Assembly: GCF_032118995.1 (NCBI RefSeq)
Contig: NC_092663.1
Location: 8,370,001 to 8,434,000 of the forward strand
From: Asterias amurensis
Lineage: Eukaryota; Echinodermata; Asteroidea; Forcipulatida; Asteriidae
DNA length: 64,000 bases
Reading direction: 5' to 3'
In this document: positions 33,838 to 60,984 of the stretch, in pieces
Numbering within the stretch: position 1 is the stretch's first letter
Layout: every line of letters begins with the position of its first letter
The notes under the pieces: model-generated
Database searches by the model: none
What the model saw: the letters and a program-made list of their open reading frames with translations, nothing else
Told to the model about the DNA's origin: nothing
Position numbers and translations under genes: made by a program

Positions 33838-34800
33838 TGGAAAATTACTTCCTTCTCGAAAACTACGTCACTTCATAGAGGGAGCCGTTTCTCACAATGT
33901 TTTGTACTATCAACCTCTCCCCATTACTCGTTACCAAGTAAGGTTTCGTGCTAATAATTCTTTTGAGTAATAACCAATAGTGTCCACTGCCTTTAAAGGA
34001 GCTGTAGTGTAACGATCAAAGCTGATTTTACTTTACGTGAACTCTCACACAGCTACACTCTACGCGCGTGCTTTCCCCCTGGGCTCCGTATCATCTATAG
34101 ACTTGATTCAAGTCCCTATCTTGTGCGACTAGCAAATACAATGTAGCTATTGTGGTCCCGTGGCACAGGTTTGGGGAATGCCGGCCGCGCAAAAATAGCT
34201 GACGTTAGGCGATACGGGACTGAAAATAAAAGGACTTTGACTCACGGAATTGGGACTTGAGTCGAGTCTAGATCTATGAAGAGCGCTCGCGCGCAGAGTA
34301 TAAGTGGGTGAGAGTTCAAAGGTCTGGGTACAGCCATATGCCTGCTTTCTCACCACGGCACTGTGCCGTGGTCGAGTTACTCAAAACACTTTTCAAACGA
34401 GGCACAGAGTCATTTGTCCTTCAGCATTTTATCAATTAATTGTAATAACTAACGTGGATAATCAGGCTGCTGCCACCTAGCGTTACAAATACACTCATTG
34501 AACCAAATACATTCTTTAACTTTATACAGGTGCGCTGGTCGTGGGCCTAGCCTTACATATATGTGATGAGGTGACAATATATGGGTTTGGCTACGACCCA
34601 CGCTTCACCATGCACTACTACGACACCAAGTTTGTCACCCATACACAAGCATCGACGGGGTCTCATGACGTGGACAACGAACGAATGCTCTGGATGAAAC
34701 TGCATGATGAGGGCGCTATCAGGCTTTTCAAAAGAGACGTTTGAACTTCGGAAATCGTTTTCCTTAATATATCCCTTTTAAAATATGTTCCTTTTGTATT
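33838..34800 (+). repeat. Segmental duplication, copy 2
   Basis: Apparently identical to 32181-33143. The left junction is after GATTCGGCCCCCC, within the internal part of a family A MITE; the right junction is at CTTTTGTATT, followed by CCGAGGATTCC. Confidence 0.9.
34530..34744 (+). pseudogene. Duplicated last exon of gene B
   Basis: The same 215 nt as gene B exon 7, including the acceptor TTTATACAG, motif S, HYYD, the HDVDNE motif and the stop codon. It would be spliceable to exon 6 and encode the same C-terminus, so it could serve as an alternative terminal exon with a different 3' UTR, or be an inert copy or an assembly duplicate. Confidence 0.75.
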
Positions 34801-35154
34801 CCGAGGATTCCGAGATTCCGGGTCAAGCTGACCCAGGAAGTGGTTAAAGAGAAGAATCTTGAATCGGATTATGCATAGTTTGGACTAATTTCTGGCTTCA
34901 ATTTGACAAAGATTTCCAGGTCATATTGACCCAAAAAGTGGGTCAGGCCCTATGGATTCCGGATCCGTGTTCTTAATGACCCGGAAGTTCTAGAGTGTTA
35001 GGCAAAGTTTGTAAAGAAGATTTTTGAAGAAAACAAAACTCTGGTGCAATGGAATTTAAAAATTGTATAATTATTTTGAATATCTTAGATTGCCAATTTG
35101 TATATACTGGACATCTATTATGCAAGATAGAGAACTTGTCAATAAAATGTTACA

Positions 35155-35400
35155 AAATTAGACTACCTTTGACTATTTGTTTTTATACAAGGTGTTTTGA
35201 TACAAATAATATCTACTTTGGATGTGAAAATTAGATAAAAGTATATTATAAACTCCGTTAAATACAAGAAGATAATCACAAACATATAGCTCTGTCGAGG
35301 GGTTGGCTGTGGGTGTATGTGACTGTTTGATGGGACGGGGTGGTCTATTGTACATCGCCGGTCATTAAGAATTAAATGAGTAAAGAGAAGTACCTGACGG
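35155..35400 (-). repeat. Dispersed repeat shared with 55255-55490
   Basis: On the minus strand it reads TACTTCTCTTTACTCATT ... CCCATCAAACAG ... CCCTCGACAGAGCTAT ... ACACCTTGTATAAAAA. The copy at 55255-55490 is in the opposite orientation. Confidence 0.65.
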
Positions 35401-35427
35401 AAAGATGAGCCTTTATCATGGCCGTTG

Positions 35428-35722
35428 TTACCACCCCCAAGTCTCGCTGATAATATAAATGTAAAGAGAGGGAGTGGTGGTAGGGGGAGGGGCGGTGATG
35501 GACATGTAGTAGACCTCGCCGGTGTCATAGGGAACGTTCCTGTTCCCCGGAGATTCTGTGTGCCCCCCCCCCCCCATTACCACCCCCAAGTCTCGCTTAT
35601 AATATATATGTAAAGGGAGGGAGTGGTGGTAGGGGGGCGGTGATGGACATGTAGTAGACTATGCCGGTGTCATAGGGAACGTTCCTGCCTCCCGGAGATT
35701 CTGTGCCCCCCACCTAAATTGG
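35428..35722 (+). repeat. Two tandem units of ~150 bp
   Basis: CCACCCCCAAGTCTCGCT opens both units (35431 and 35580), and CATAGGGAACGTTCCTG-type sequence and CCGGAGATTCTGTG close both. They are GC-rich and purine-biased (GGGAGTGGTGGTAGGGG). Confidence 0.75.
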
Positions 35723-36174
35723 GGAAAAAACATGTGCTGAGGAAGGGTAATGATTAAAAAGATGGCGATATGACAAGAGGTTTGCACATAGTTCGCCTTA
35801 TGTGGAGGGGTTGCACAGAATCTCCTGTCACACTGGGATCAGAAGATTGAACTTTTGGCTTGCAGTAAATATATGGCAAACATGACATAATGGCTTGCCA
35901 ACATGATCAGCGAAGCGCTCCGTGTGTGACCTCAGAATCTTCCATGATGCCCATTTACGGATTCCTAATTCGTCAAGGATACTCACACTTTAAAGCTACT
36001 GCGGATGCGGCAATTTTATATGTGACACTCATAAATTAAGGGTCGTTACGCAATTCTGATGAATAATTGGTTTTCTCCTACTTTATTATCTGTAAAAGGC
36101 GAAGACAGAGATGAAGCTTGTTTATAGAGCTATCCTCATACAATGAAATTATCAAATATCTGAAACACTTTTTT

Positions 36175-36402
36175 CGCAGGACAAACGTGGAGAATTATCT
36201 ACACACGTTTGTCCTAGAATAAAAAAACACTCGATCCATGCTTTGCGTACAAAAACATATGGACACGCGTCTGGGAAACAGACGTCTTATTCCTAGACGC
36301 GTGTCCATATGTTTTGTACACAAAGCACGGATCGAGTTTTTTTTTTTCTAGGACGGACGAACGTGTGCGAAAATTCTTCACGTCCGCCTGGGAATAAAAT
36401 AA
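36175..36402. mobile_element. Foldback element with long arms
   Basis: AGACGCGTGTCCATATGTTT on the right mirrors AAACATATGGACACGCGTCT on the left, with further pairing of CTCGATCCATGCTTTG. The outer parts (ACAAACGTG ... CACACGTTTGTCC) also pair. Overlapping ORFs here are symmetry artefacts. Confidence 0.75.
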
Positions 36403-37340
36403 TATGCGCTCGCTCGGCACGTGTCGTGACTTCGCGATGCGTTCGGCAGAGTTCGGGGACAATAAGCATTTGTAGTGTAGTGGTAACACGGAGGATTTGG
36501 GGATTGAATTACGGTAAGAATTTATAACTTTTAACATTTTTTTGAGATTGCGGAGTGGGTTCTCTGGTCGCCCGTTCGGACATTGAGATATCAAAGGACA
36601 CATAGAGCCTAATTTTGGCGAGATTGAAATTAAAAGAAAGAGAGATCTTCGATTCCGAAATTCTTTGAACAATGATTGAACCATCATCGTTTAACGCGTG
36701 AGAATTCTAAACCTATGAGGTTACGGGAGACGATAGCCGGACAAAACCGAAATAGTTCTAGGAGTACTATACCAGCCTACATAATATCTGTTCATGTATT
36801 TCTACCTCCGCACTATTTCCAAGTGTGCGTTGCTGACCGAACATTTTTATTGCAAAATAAGTTTTTTATACAACCTTCAAATCATATACCCATGAAAATG
36901 GCTGTTGACGAAAAAAGTGTTATTAAGGGCAGAAATTAGCGGGTAAGATCGTCCCCCCCCAAAAAAAAAAAAAAAAAATGATTTTTTTTTTTTTGCATTA
37001 ATGTTAAAAATTTGTTTTTTTTACGTTTTGATTTTTATTGCATTAATGTTACAATTGGGCTAGTGAAACTTTCGTTGTGCGACCCAAAGTTTGTTTGACC
37101 CCCCAAACTAGTTCAATATACAGATTCCGTATGTTCACCTCCGGCGACCGCAACAAATCAGTCCAGGTTTGTCCCTATTTCTGGCTGCGAGGTTGGGGTG
37201 GTTTACTGGGTTAGTGTCCAAAACGTCACCACAAACAATTTCAGATTTTTTTTTCAACACCTGGTTGCATCTCTGAATTGTTGATTTCCTTTTACATCGC
37301 ATAGGGACGTCACGGTGATATGCGCTATAATAAGAATGGT
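36403..37340. other. No gene seen
   Basis: AT-rich with mixed C, A and T runs around 36952-37020 and a TACGTTTTGATTTTTATTGC region. No recognisable frame. Confidence 0.35.
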
Positions 37341-37343
37341 TTT

Positions 37344-37930
37344 ATCATTAGGTGTTCGGCTAACAGCCGAACAACTATTGTTAGGTGTTCGGCTACCGAA
37401 CAACTATTGTTATTGTTATGTTTTTTTTAGGTGTTCGGCTAAGGTGTTCGGCTAAAAGCCGAACAACTATTGTTATTGTTATGGTTTTTTAGGTGTTCGG
37501 CTAACAGCCGAACAACTATTGTTATTGTTATGTTTCTTTTAGGTGTTCGGCTAACAGCCGAACACCTATTGTAATTTAGGTGTTAGGCTAACAGCCGAAC
37601 AACTATTGTTATTGTTATGTTTTTTGTTTTTGTTTTAGGTGTCCGGCTAACAGCCGAACAACTATTGTTATTGTTATATATTTTTTTAGGTGTTCGGCTA
37701 ATAGCCGAACAACTATTGTTAGGTGTTCGGCTAACAGCCGAACCACTATTGTTATTGTTATGTGTTTTTTTAGGGGTTCGTCTAACAGCCGCACAACTAT
37801 TGTTATTGTTATGTTTGTTTTTTAGGTGTTCGGCTAACAGAGCCGAACAACATTTGTTATTGTTATGATTTTTTTTTTTTTTTTTAGGTCTTCGGCTAAC
37901 AGCCGAACAACTAGTGTTATTATTATGTTG
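37344..37930 (+). repeat. Hairpin minisatellite
   Basis: About a dozen units of the type TTAGGTGTTCGGCTAACAG-CCGAACAACTATTG-TTATTG-TTATG-T(n). Each unit holds a perfect short hairpin, GTTCGGCT-nnn-AGCCGAAC, followed by a TTATTG spacer. Unit length varies from ~28 to ~65 bp. Confidence 0.9.
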
Positions 37931-37989
37931 TTTTTTTTTCTCGCGTTCTTCTTTCCCTGCGAACCTTCTCCAGCAATTTTGAACAAAAG

Positions 37990-38900
37990 TAAAGGGAATG
38001 ATGACGTCATTGATTACGTCATGGCAAGGTTTTTATAGTTGAAAAACGAAATTTGCTTTTCGCTGTATCTCAACAAACATTAAAGCTATGATGTTCATAC
38101 TTGGGCATCGGATAGATAAAGACTTGGATAACATTTGAAAAGTAAATGCGGTCGTAACCATGGGTCAAAGTTCGCCTGCGAATGTTTTCATAAAATAAAA
38201 AAAACTTTTGAGCTTTAAAACAAAAGTAAAGCTTGTACAAACTTAAAACCTACTATGTACATAGGCACTAGTGAGTAGATGAAACCGCCACTTTTTGGAA
38301 TGATGACGTCATTGATGACGTCATGACAGGGTTTTTAATGTTGAAAAATTACCATTTGCTTGTTGCTGTATCTCAACGAATATAATAGCTATGATGTTAA
38401 TACTTAAGCATCATATAGATACAGACTTGGGCAACATTTGAAAAGTTAACGCCAAAATCGTACGACCTTAACTTCCGGGTCGTTACCCTGGGTCAAAGTT
38501 CACATTTGTGTTTTTTCCATCAAAAAACAACTTTCGAGCTTTAAAACAAAAGTAAAGCTTGTACAAATTTGAAACTTACTATGTACATAGACAATAGTGA
38601 GTAGATGAAACTGTCATTGTTTGGGAATGATGACGTCATTGATGACGTTATTACGAGGTTTTTAAATTTGAAAAGTGACCATTTGCTTGTTGCTGGATCT
38701 TAACAAATATAAAAGCTAAGATGTTCATCGTTGGGCATCGGATAGATAAAGACATGGGCAACACTTGAATAGTTAACGCCAATATCCTACGGTCGTTACC
38801 CTGGGTCAAAGTTCATCTTCATATTTGTTCATCAAAAAACAACTTTTGAGCTTATCTACGGCATAACTCAAGAATAAGATCGATTTGAACCTTGAAACTC
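37990..38900 (+). repeat. Three tandem ~320-bp repeats
   Basis: Each unit has AATGATGACGTCATTGATGA, then TTTGCTTGTTGCTGTATCTC, GATAGATAAAGAC, TACCCTGGGTCAAAGTTC and AACAAAAGTAAAGCTTGTAC. Units start near 37996, 38300 and 38628. The TGACGTCA palindromes are CRE/ATF-type octamers, present once or twice per unit. The array lies 3' of gene C. Confidence 0.8.
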
Positions 38901-39431
38901 AACAGATAGTTGAACCTTAATGTCAAGACACCACAGGCCTTATTACAACATAATGACGTCATCGGGTATTAAATAACAATAAAACAACGTTTAAAATTTG
39001 TAAAAATCATATGGCGAGAACGTTTTGGGGGGAATCCCATCAGCGCTCTCTTTTGTCCAACAAAAGAGGGCGCTGTTGATTATCAAATCTGTGTACAGCA
39101 TCCCGTGCAGGGTGAGCTAAATTTTAAAAGGGTTTCCATAAGTTGCATAATAAAACCTGATGCCAATCTCAGACAAACATATTGCATTTTGTGAAGAACG
39201 AAGGAGTTGTTTAAAAATGTCATACAAGTTTAACTATAAAATGACGACACATTGTAGAAAAAGTCATCTTTACTGTTCAATGTTTTTGAACTACGTCATC
39301 ACGTAACGTCCAACCGAACACCGTGTTTTTGTAATTAACAAAAATTCTATGTCTAGTTATTATCATTACTTGCAATATTGTGACGTCATGAATGGTCCCG
39401 AGCTTAAAAGCCATTTGCGATTCTATCTGAT

Positions 39432-54533
<15,102 letters not shown>

Positions 54534-54724
54534 TTTGTTTCTTATGGGTATTAAAAAAGCCAAGAGATGATAATATTTTACCGGGTTGAACAATATTTGT
54601 TGACTAAAGACACTTTAAATTTCGGATGTTCTCTGTGTAGATTGCGTTGCGATGACCGCTCAATAATACAACTAGATAAATTCACTCGAAAATTGTAGGC
54701 CCTATTGTTTGCAATAACTTTATT

Positions 54725-54885
54725 GTGAAACAGCTTGGCTTAATGACATCAATAGTGACGAATGTCTAGTGGAGTGTAGACTGTATTTAAGTCCCGTTCT
54801 CGTGCGAGGGGTCCTAGGCATATTGCGCCAACTATAAGGACTCTCACGGGAAGGGACTTGAGTCAAGTCTAAGTGGAGTGTGGCA
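54725..54885. mobile_element. Palindromic repeat, family G
   Basis: TAGTGGAGTGTAGACTG ... TTTAAGTCCCGTTCTCG pairs with ACGGGAAGGGACTTGAGTCA ... TAAGTGGAGTGT. It lies about 200 bp upstream of gene C exon 1, in the likely promoter region. Confidence 0.65.
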
Positions 54886-54971
54886 TTCTTACTCCATAGG
54901 CATTCGTCACTCACGCTTTTAACACACACACTCTTAGAAATTCCCTGCTTACCCGTGCAATACGTTAGGCG

Positions 54972-55250
54972 TTTTAAATGCAGTGGGCACTATTGGTAAT
55001 TGCTCAAAATAATTATTAGCATGAAACTTTGGTAACGAGTAACGGGCAGAGGTTGATGGTACAAAACATTGTGAGAAACAGCTCCCTCTGAAGTGACATA
55101 GTTTTCGAGAAAGAAGTAATTTTCCACAAATTTGATTTCGAGACCTGAGAACCAAATTTTGAGGTCTCAAAATCAAGCATCTAAAAGCACACACCTTCGT
55201 GTGGCAAGGGTGTTTTTCTTTCATAGTTATCTCGCAACTTTGACGGCTCA
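54972..55250 (-). mobile_element. Family A MITE, right end replaced
   Basis: TTTAAATGCAGTGGGCACTA and a typical body up to ATCTCGCAACTTTGACGG, where it is cut by the repeat at 55255. Confidence 0.8.
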
Positions 55251-55254
55251 TTAT

Positions 55255-55490
55255 TATGCCAGGTACTTCTCTTTACTCATTTCGTTCTCGTTCATTTTGT
55301 CCCATCAAACCATACGCATCAAACAGTCGCATACACCCACAACCAACCCCTCGACAGAGCTATGTTTGTGATTACCTCCTTGTATTGAACAGAGTTAATG
55401 CAGAATAGTATTTTATCAAAATAAGTAAATGCTATTTGCGTCCCAACACCTTGTATTTAAGAAAAGTCAAAGGTAGTCTAATTTTGGGTA
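55255..55490 (+). repeat. Dispersed repeat shared with 35155-35400
   Basis: GGTACTTCTCTTTACTCATT ... CCAACCCCTCGACAGAGCTA ... AACACCTTGTATTTAAG. It truncates the family A MITE before it, so it inserted later. Confidence 0.65.
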
Positions 55491-55657
55491 ACATTTAATT
55501 ACAACTTGCAAAAAATATCCATACATACATATTAGCAATCCAATGTGTTTTAGAAAAGATTATTTAAGTTTTATCATGAACCATCATTAACAGTAACAGT
55601 GGAAGGTCTGTTGTCACGCGAAAGTCTGAAATATAGGCCTACATCTCCTTATAGACC

Positions 55658-56016
55658 TTTAAAGGAATGGGTACTTTTTCAAATTGTCATAGATTTACAT
55701 TAAACTTATAGGGTTTGAAGATAATGATAGTGGAAAGCTTCCCTGCACATCTTACTTACTGAGGTGCTGTAGTTTTTGAGAAATGAGTAAAACAATGTCA
55801 TGAAAATACGTTTTTACATGCTCATAAGTTTTGTCTTATGAGACGAACATTATTTTCATGACATTGTTTTACTCATTTCCCCAAAACTACAGCACCTCAG
55901 CACGTAATATTTTCAGGGAAGCTTTCTACTATCATTATCTTCAAACTGTGTAAGTTTAGTGTAAATCTGTGGACATTGTGGTTTTTTGTCCTACAATAAG
56001 TACATAGACCCTTTAA
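55658..56016. mobile_element. Palindromic TTAA MITE, family D
   Basis: TTTAAAGGAATGGGTACTTT to GTACATAGACCCTTTAA, arms as in the other D copies. Confidence 0.8.
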
Positions 56017-58169
56017 CCAACCGCATTGGCATGGGCGGCTGACGACCGTTAGGAAACGAGCAATCATGTTTTAACCATGACGTCACTAAATTCAACATGT
56101 TAAAGATGGACTATAACGGTACTCCTACATTAAAATCACTATCAGAACTTGTTTATGTTGTGTTCAGCTATCAATTCATTATTGTGGTCATGTTTTTCTC
56201 CAAATAATTTTGCTACAATTTACCGAAAAAATTTGACCTCGATTCTTCGATTTTGAAATTTCCCGCCCTGTACTGGTTCCCGGCTATTAAACCAACACTG
56301 AAATCCAAGCGGATTTGTAAACCAGCGGACGTCATGAACGCGGTCAAAAAATGGTGATGTCATACCCATGAAGCAACGAGAGTGAACAAAGGTTACGCCA
56401 TGTTACTCCGTGTTTTGTGTATGCGTTTTCATCCACACTATAGGCGTGCGTGTGTGCTACGAAGCTTTTTGTTTCTAATGTATCAGCTATAAATACTGCC
56501 GACTATTTGGTTGTTTGTGGATGCACTAGAAGTTTCAAAGTTTGTGTAAGAAGCCTGGATCGATTCCGAAATTTAAACCTCTAAGCATCGAGAGAATTCA
56601 GGGGGATATTCTACCACCAGGCCCCAGCCAGTGCTGCTTGTGCATGCTACGACGTCGGCGGGGTCCCTCTGCCGTGGCCCTGGTCGCAAGTGGCCGTGGA
56701 ACAGCAAAAGAATCAAGGCATTACATAAAAGAGAGGGAGAAAAGCCTGGTAAGTACTTGTTAATAATTTTTAAAAATCTACTACTGAGAAACTATCTCCA
56801 TTATTAATTCAGGCCCAATACATGTACATGTAATTGTAATCAGAAAAATAGTAAACAATCTCTACCCTTTTCATGCAAGGAACAACCATCTTGTTGTCAA
56901 ATGACACGATGTGCATGCTCTGAATCTGACCCGACTACCATAAAATAGCTACATAGTGTATTGACTCTGTTGAGTGATGAATCCATGTAGCCACCCAAGT
57001 GCTTTAGGCATGTTTATGCCCTGGTTTACACTTTCTGGCATGTTCATGCTCAACCATGTGTGAACACTATATTAATCCATTTAAAAGGTTGATTGTTACA
57101 GTTAACAGTTTATTGGCCTCGCTGACATGTATTTATATTGGTCTATACTGGATTGCTGGACATTGTTTTTGCCAAAGCTGCCTAAGAATTGTTCGCTTTT
57201 TTTTTTAAGGCACAGCTCAAAAACATGTTCAAACTCCCATCCATATAATTGCCCATCCATGGTCATTCAGAATTTTTCTCTCCTAATTCAGGAATTACCA
57301 ATTCCAGAGAAGTTTAGTCTGAAGTTTTCCTATAGCTGTGTTTATTGGCTTGGCACGGTTAATTATGGAGTGTTTACTATATTTGCATTTGTAAAATAAG
57401 GCCAGTTCTTTTTCAGCACTAGTTTTTTTATTTATTTATTTATTTTTTGTTTTTATAATTTTTTGTATAGAAGTAACTCGCAGCTCTACACTACAATGAG
57501 AATGCAGGACGAAGACAATGCAGTACGAAGACATGCTAGCCAGAACTAGAAATAAAGACCTAAGATTCTCAATAGCACTTTAGGTAAGTAGTAGGCCTAT
57601 GCATGCAAATTTTCAGAGGATCAGATGATTTCTTCATTTTTAGTTTTTCAGCTGCCCCTTTGAAAACTGTTCACGGTGGAAGGGGGGGAGGGGATGGGGT
57701 GTTGAATCGCAAGAACCCCCCCCCACCCCGATCTGTACCTGAACAGTTTTGTACTAGGTGTAGATCTGGGGGAGGGGGGTGGTTGGAGGTCATGTTTTCT
57801 ATCAGACATAAAGAAAACCTGCCCCCTTGGTTTTGTTGCATGTGGACTCCTGTTGTACTGGTTTTGCGTTAACTCCTGTAAGGTTCTTTTCAAAACTACG
57901 CCAACTCAAAGAGAGATTGTCAGTACATGGTGTTACGTCAAACCTTCCGAGATTGTATTTCTGCCTTGTAAATTTTCAAGAAATCCCACATAACGATTAT
58001 TTGGTTTTGTTTTTTATTTTTCATTAAACAGATACGCATAGAATGCATGCACAATGCACTTGTTCATTGTCAGCAGGGTGACAAGACATGAAAACAACTC
58101 CATCCGCAGCTGATGTGTAATCCCCGTGTCATTGACATCAACCTTCACCAGCCGGAAAAGGATGCAACA

Positions 58170-58880
58170 GCTTTTTTTTTGGGGGGGGGGGTGGGGGTTC
58201 AAAGATAGTGGGTTCAACTTTGTTTGAAGAAAGAATGACCTTAGTCCAGTTTCATGGATCTGTTCATCACCAAATTCTGCGCTTATGATCACCGTTCTCT
58301 GCTTACGTCCAAACGCTAAATTTCTGAGCTTACTTTGTAAGCGTAGAATGCCTGGTATAAACCAACTATGCACCCATGACCGGCAAAAGCCAAAATTCGC
58401 TGGTAGCCTGTGAAACGCGCTTGATGTAAGCACAGAATTCCCTGCTTTCGCAAGTGCCGATTCTTTGTTTACAGTATATAGATCCATGAAACTGGGCCCT
58501 AGCTAGCTAGCCTGTACACATTGATTTTTTTGGTGCTTATTTTTGGTAGGGGGGGGGTCCATGGTAGTAGAATCAACTTTGTTTAAAGAAAGAATGACCT
58601 GTGCCCAATTTCATGGATCTGTTCACCACCAAAATGTGCGCTATGGTCACGGTTCTCTGCTTACGTCCAAAGGCTAAATTTCTGCGCTTAATACTTTGTA
58701 AGCGTAAAATGCCTGGTATAAACCAAGTATGCACCCATGATCTGCAAAAGCCAAAATTTGCTGGTAACCTGTGAAACACGCTTGACGTAAGCACAGAATT
58801 TCCTGCTTCCGCAAGTGTCGATTCTTTGTTTACAGTAAGCAGATCCATGAAATTGGGCCCTAGCTTGTACACATTGATGT
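58170..58880. repeat. Two tandem palindromic units (~370 bp)
   Basis: AGAAAGAATGACC-type sequence, TTTCATGGATCTGTTCA, GCCTGGTATAAACCAA, ACCCATGA and TGATGTAAGCACAGAATT occur in both units (about 58205-58500 and 58580-58862). Each opens and closes with an inverted CCAATTTCATGGATCTG / GATCCATGAAATTGGGCCC pair. G-runs precede both. Confidence 0.75.
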
Positions 58881-59411
58881 GGGTTTTTATTTCATTTTTT
58901 ATATATATTTTTTTTTTTTTTTGGGGGGGGGGTAACCAGGGTAGTACAATCAACTTTGTTTAAAAACAGAATGACATGGTCTGTACACAATGATTTTATT
59001 ATATTCTTTTAATGTACAACTTAATTTACAATTAACAAAGAGAACCACAGCTAACTAGGTACATAACATGGCTTAGGTTTTCTTTTTTGGGGGGGGAGGG
59101 GCGTTGACAGGGTTGTATAGTTAACTTTTTTTGATGACGGAATGTTCAGATGATTTCGCAATCACTAGGCAACCTTTTTTCAATTTTGATATTTTAAACT
59201 CAAAAATAAACTATTGTCGTTTGCAAATACATACAGTTTTAGTGTTGTCGTTATTATGGAGGTGTACATGGCTTCTGTTTTTTGTTTTGTTTTTATATTT
59301 CTGCTAACCAAGTTGAATGTTGTTACCATGTTAATCATAGTGTATTGTTGACAACAGGGGACAAGTTTATTGCACATAAGTGCTAAATTAATCAATTTGA
59401 ACCACACACCT

Positions 59412-59570
59412 AATTTTATAAGCCATAGTAATTTACATTTTGTGTCTTTCAGAGGGGTGGGTGGTTCAAGTTAAATTAATCAATTTGAACCACCCACCCA
59501 TCTGAAAGAAACAAAATGAAATAATATACATGTACATTTATACGTAAATTATTATGGCTTATCAAATTAT
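59412..59570. repeat. Palindrome
   Basis: ATAAGCCATAGTAATTTACA ... CAGAGGGGTGGGTGGTTCAA pairs with TTGAACCACCCACCCATCTG ... AATTATTATGGCTTAT. The centre is GTTAAATTAATCAA. Confidence 0.8.
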
Positions 59571-60984
59571 TTCTCACTCCCTCCGGATCATAACTTTGAA
59601 AATTGTTACGACTGAAGACAAATAAACCAAAGCAAAGCTGCCTATTCCGTTGGTGGATACGAAAATCCTTCCACTGTACTGTACACGAGGGTTTGGAAAC
59701 GTCCTTCGTGTTGCTGCCATCAAACATGATGTCAGTGGCAGCGGTTGAACGGACAAGATAGTCCTAAGCTCACCACTTGCTGATAATCATCATTGCAGTG
59801 TTTTCTGTAAAACAAAACAAAAGAATTCATACAAAATTATTAACAACAGATTTGTGGTTTGCATGGTGAAGTGTTAATATTGCATGTGTGTACCTGAATT
59901 GCTTTAAAACTATACCCATGCCAGAAGGCAATCATAATCCAAAGTAGCAATTACATACATGTACATGAGATATTTGTGTAGATGCACATATGTCAACCAC
60001 CACGCAGTTACTTGGTGGAGAAAAACAACAACATAGGTTATCTACAATATCAGTTTAAATTGATAATGTATGAATTTTGTCAACAAAGTATAAAACGCAA
60101 GACAAAAATTACCCCTCCCCTCACATTTCTACTGCCTAAGTCAGTGCATGTGTTGTTCACATACATGTATTATAACGTGAATGGAGGTAAACAATAAACC
60201 TTGTCCATCATGTTCGTTCATGTTTTAATTTAGTCAAGGATAGCCTTCAACTATTTTTGGGAGCAGAAATAAACTGATCAAACGAAGCATCATTCAGTAT
60301 AATTCATGAAACGTTTTGTGGCCTTACCAGTCTGTCTTTAGCCGTCGATCATCAGGGTTTGGCTCATCGTCTTCGGCCTGACGATTATCGTCCCCGGGCT
60401 GGTTAACTACATGTACTCGGCTTCTCTCTCGTCCGGTGAGCTCCCCTTATCGCTAGAGCCCTCACTTTCCTCTGAAGTGCCTCCCTGAAATGCCTTTTCC
60501 TCATCTATACTTTGGTTTTCCCAAGACCCGCTGCCATCGGACAGTTTCGCTGTTTTTTTGTGTCAAAAAAATGCAGCCTATAGTGTCCGATGTTATTCCA
60601 CATTCAATGTACATGTAAAATGCACGCACACGATCGACCTGACACACTGTGTACAGAGCTTCGGTACGTGGTGTGACGTCACACACTGTGTATGAATGGT
60701 TCGTGGGTCACCGGCTTTTGCCGAAACTGAGTTTTCTGGGTCGGAGTACGCCGCGCGAATTTGGGTTTTTTTTTGCATGAAGGTAAAGGTTTTATTGAAT
60801 ACTACTAAAATATCAGTCCTTATTTTACATTTCTTGTACAAAAATAGTAATATTGGCTATATCAATAATCTGTTATAGTCCATCTTTAACAACTTTCAAT
60901 AAACACATATACATCCAATAACTGGTTGCTTTGTTACTAACTAAATCAACAATATTTGAATATTAATTTGTGTAACAAAGTTGA

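Larger units (their letters stand above)
56099..60890. mobile_element. Candidate 4.8-kb TTAA transposon
   Basis: The left tip GTTAAAGATGGACTATAACG and the right tip TGTTATAGTCCATCTTTAAC are ~20-nt inverted repeats with TTAA at each end, the same geometry as the smaller families here. The interior has no long ORF, but has exon-like pieces: a plus-strand 74-codon frame with a following GTAAGT at 56755, and a minus-strand acidic, Ser-rich stretch at 60340-60540 (EESEGSSDKGSSPDE ... DDEPNPDDRRLKTDW) before a GTAAGG. The latter vaguely recalls the acidic spacer of P2X7-like zinc-binding proteins. No transposase core was recognised, so it may be a degraded autonomous element or a chance pairing of ends. 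Confidence 0.5.

Noticed and set aside
36214-36687. 157-codon ORF on the minus strand
   Set aside because: It overlaps the foldback element at 36175-36402; the frame is open partly because the arms mirror each other.
37344-37930. CRISPR-like array
   Set aside because: Repeats are palindromic, but spacers are near-identical TTATTG runs of varying length, there are no unique spacers or cas genes, and the DNA is eukaryotic. It is a minisatellite.
58014-58953. Two related ORFs (157 and 126 codons) suggesting a duplicated gene
   Set aside because: They are translations of the tandem palindromic repeat units; similarity extends through non-coding flanks and no domain is seen.
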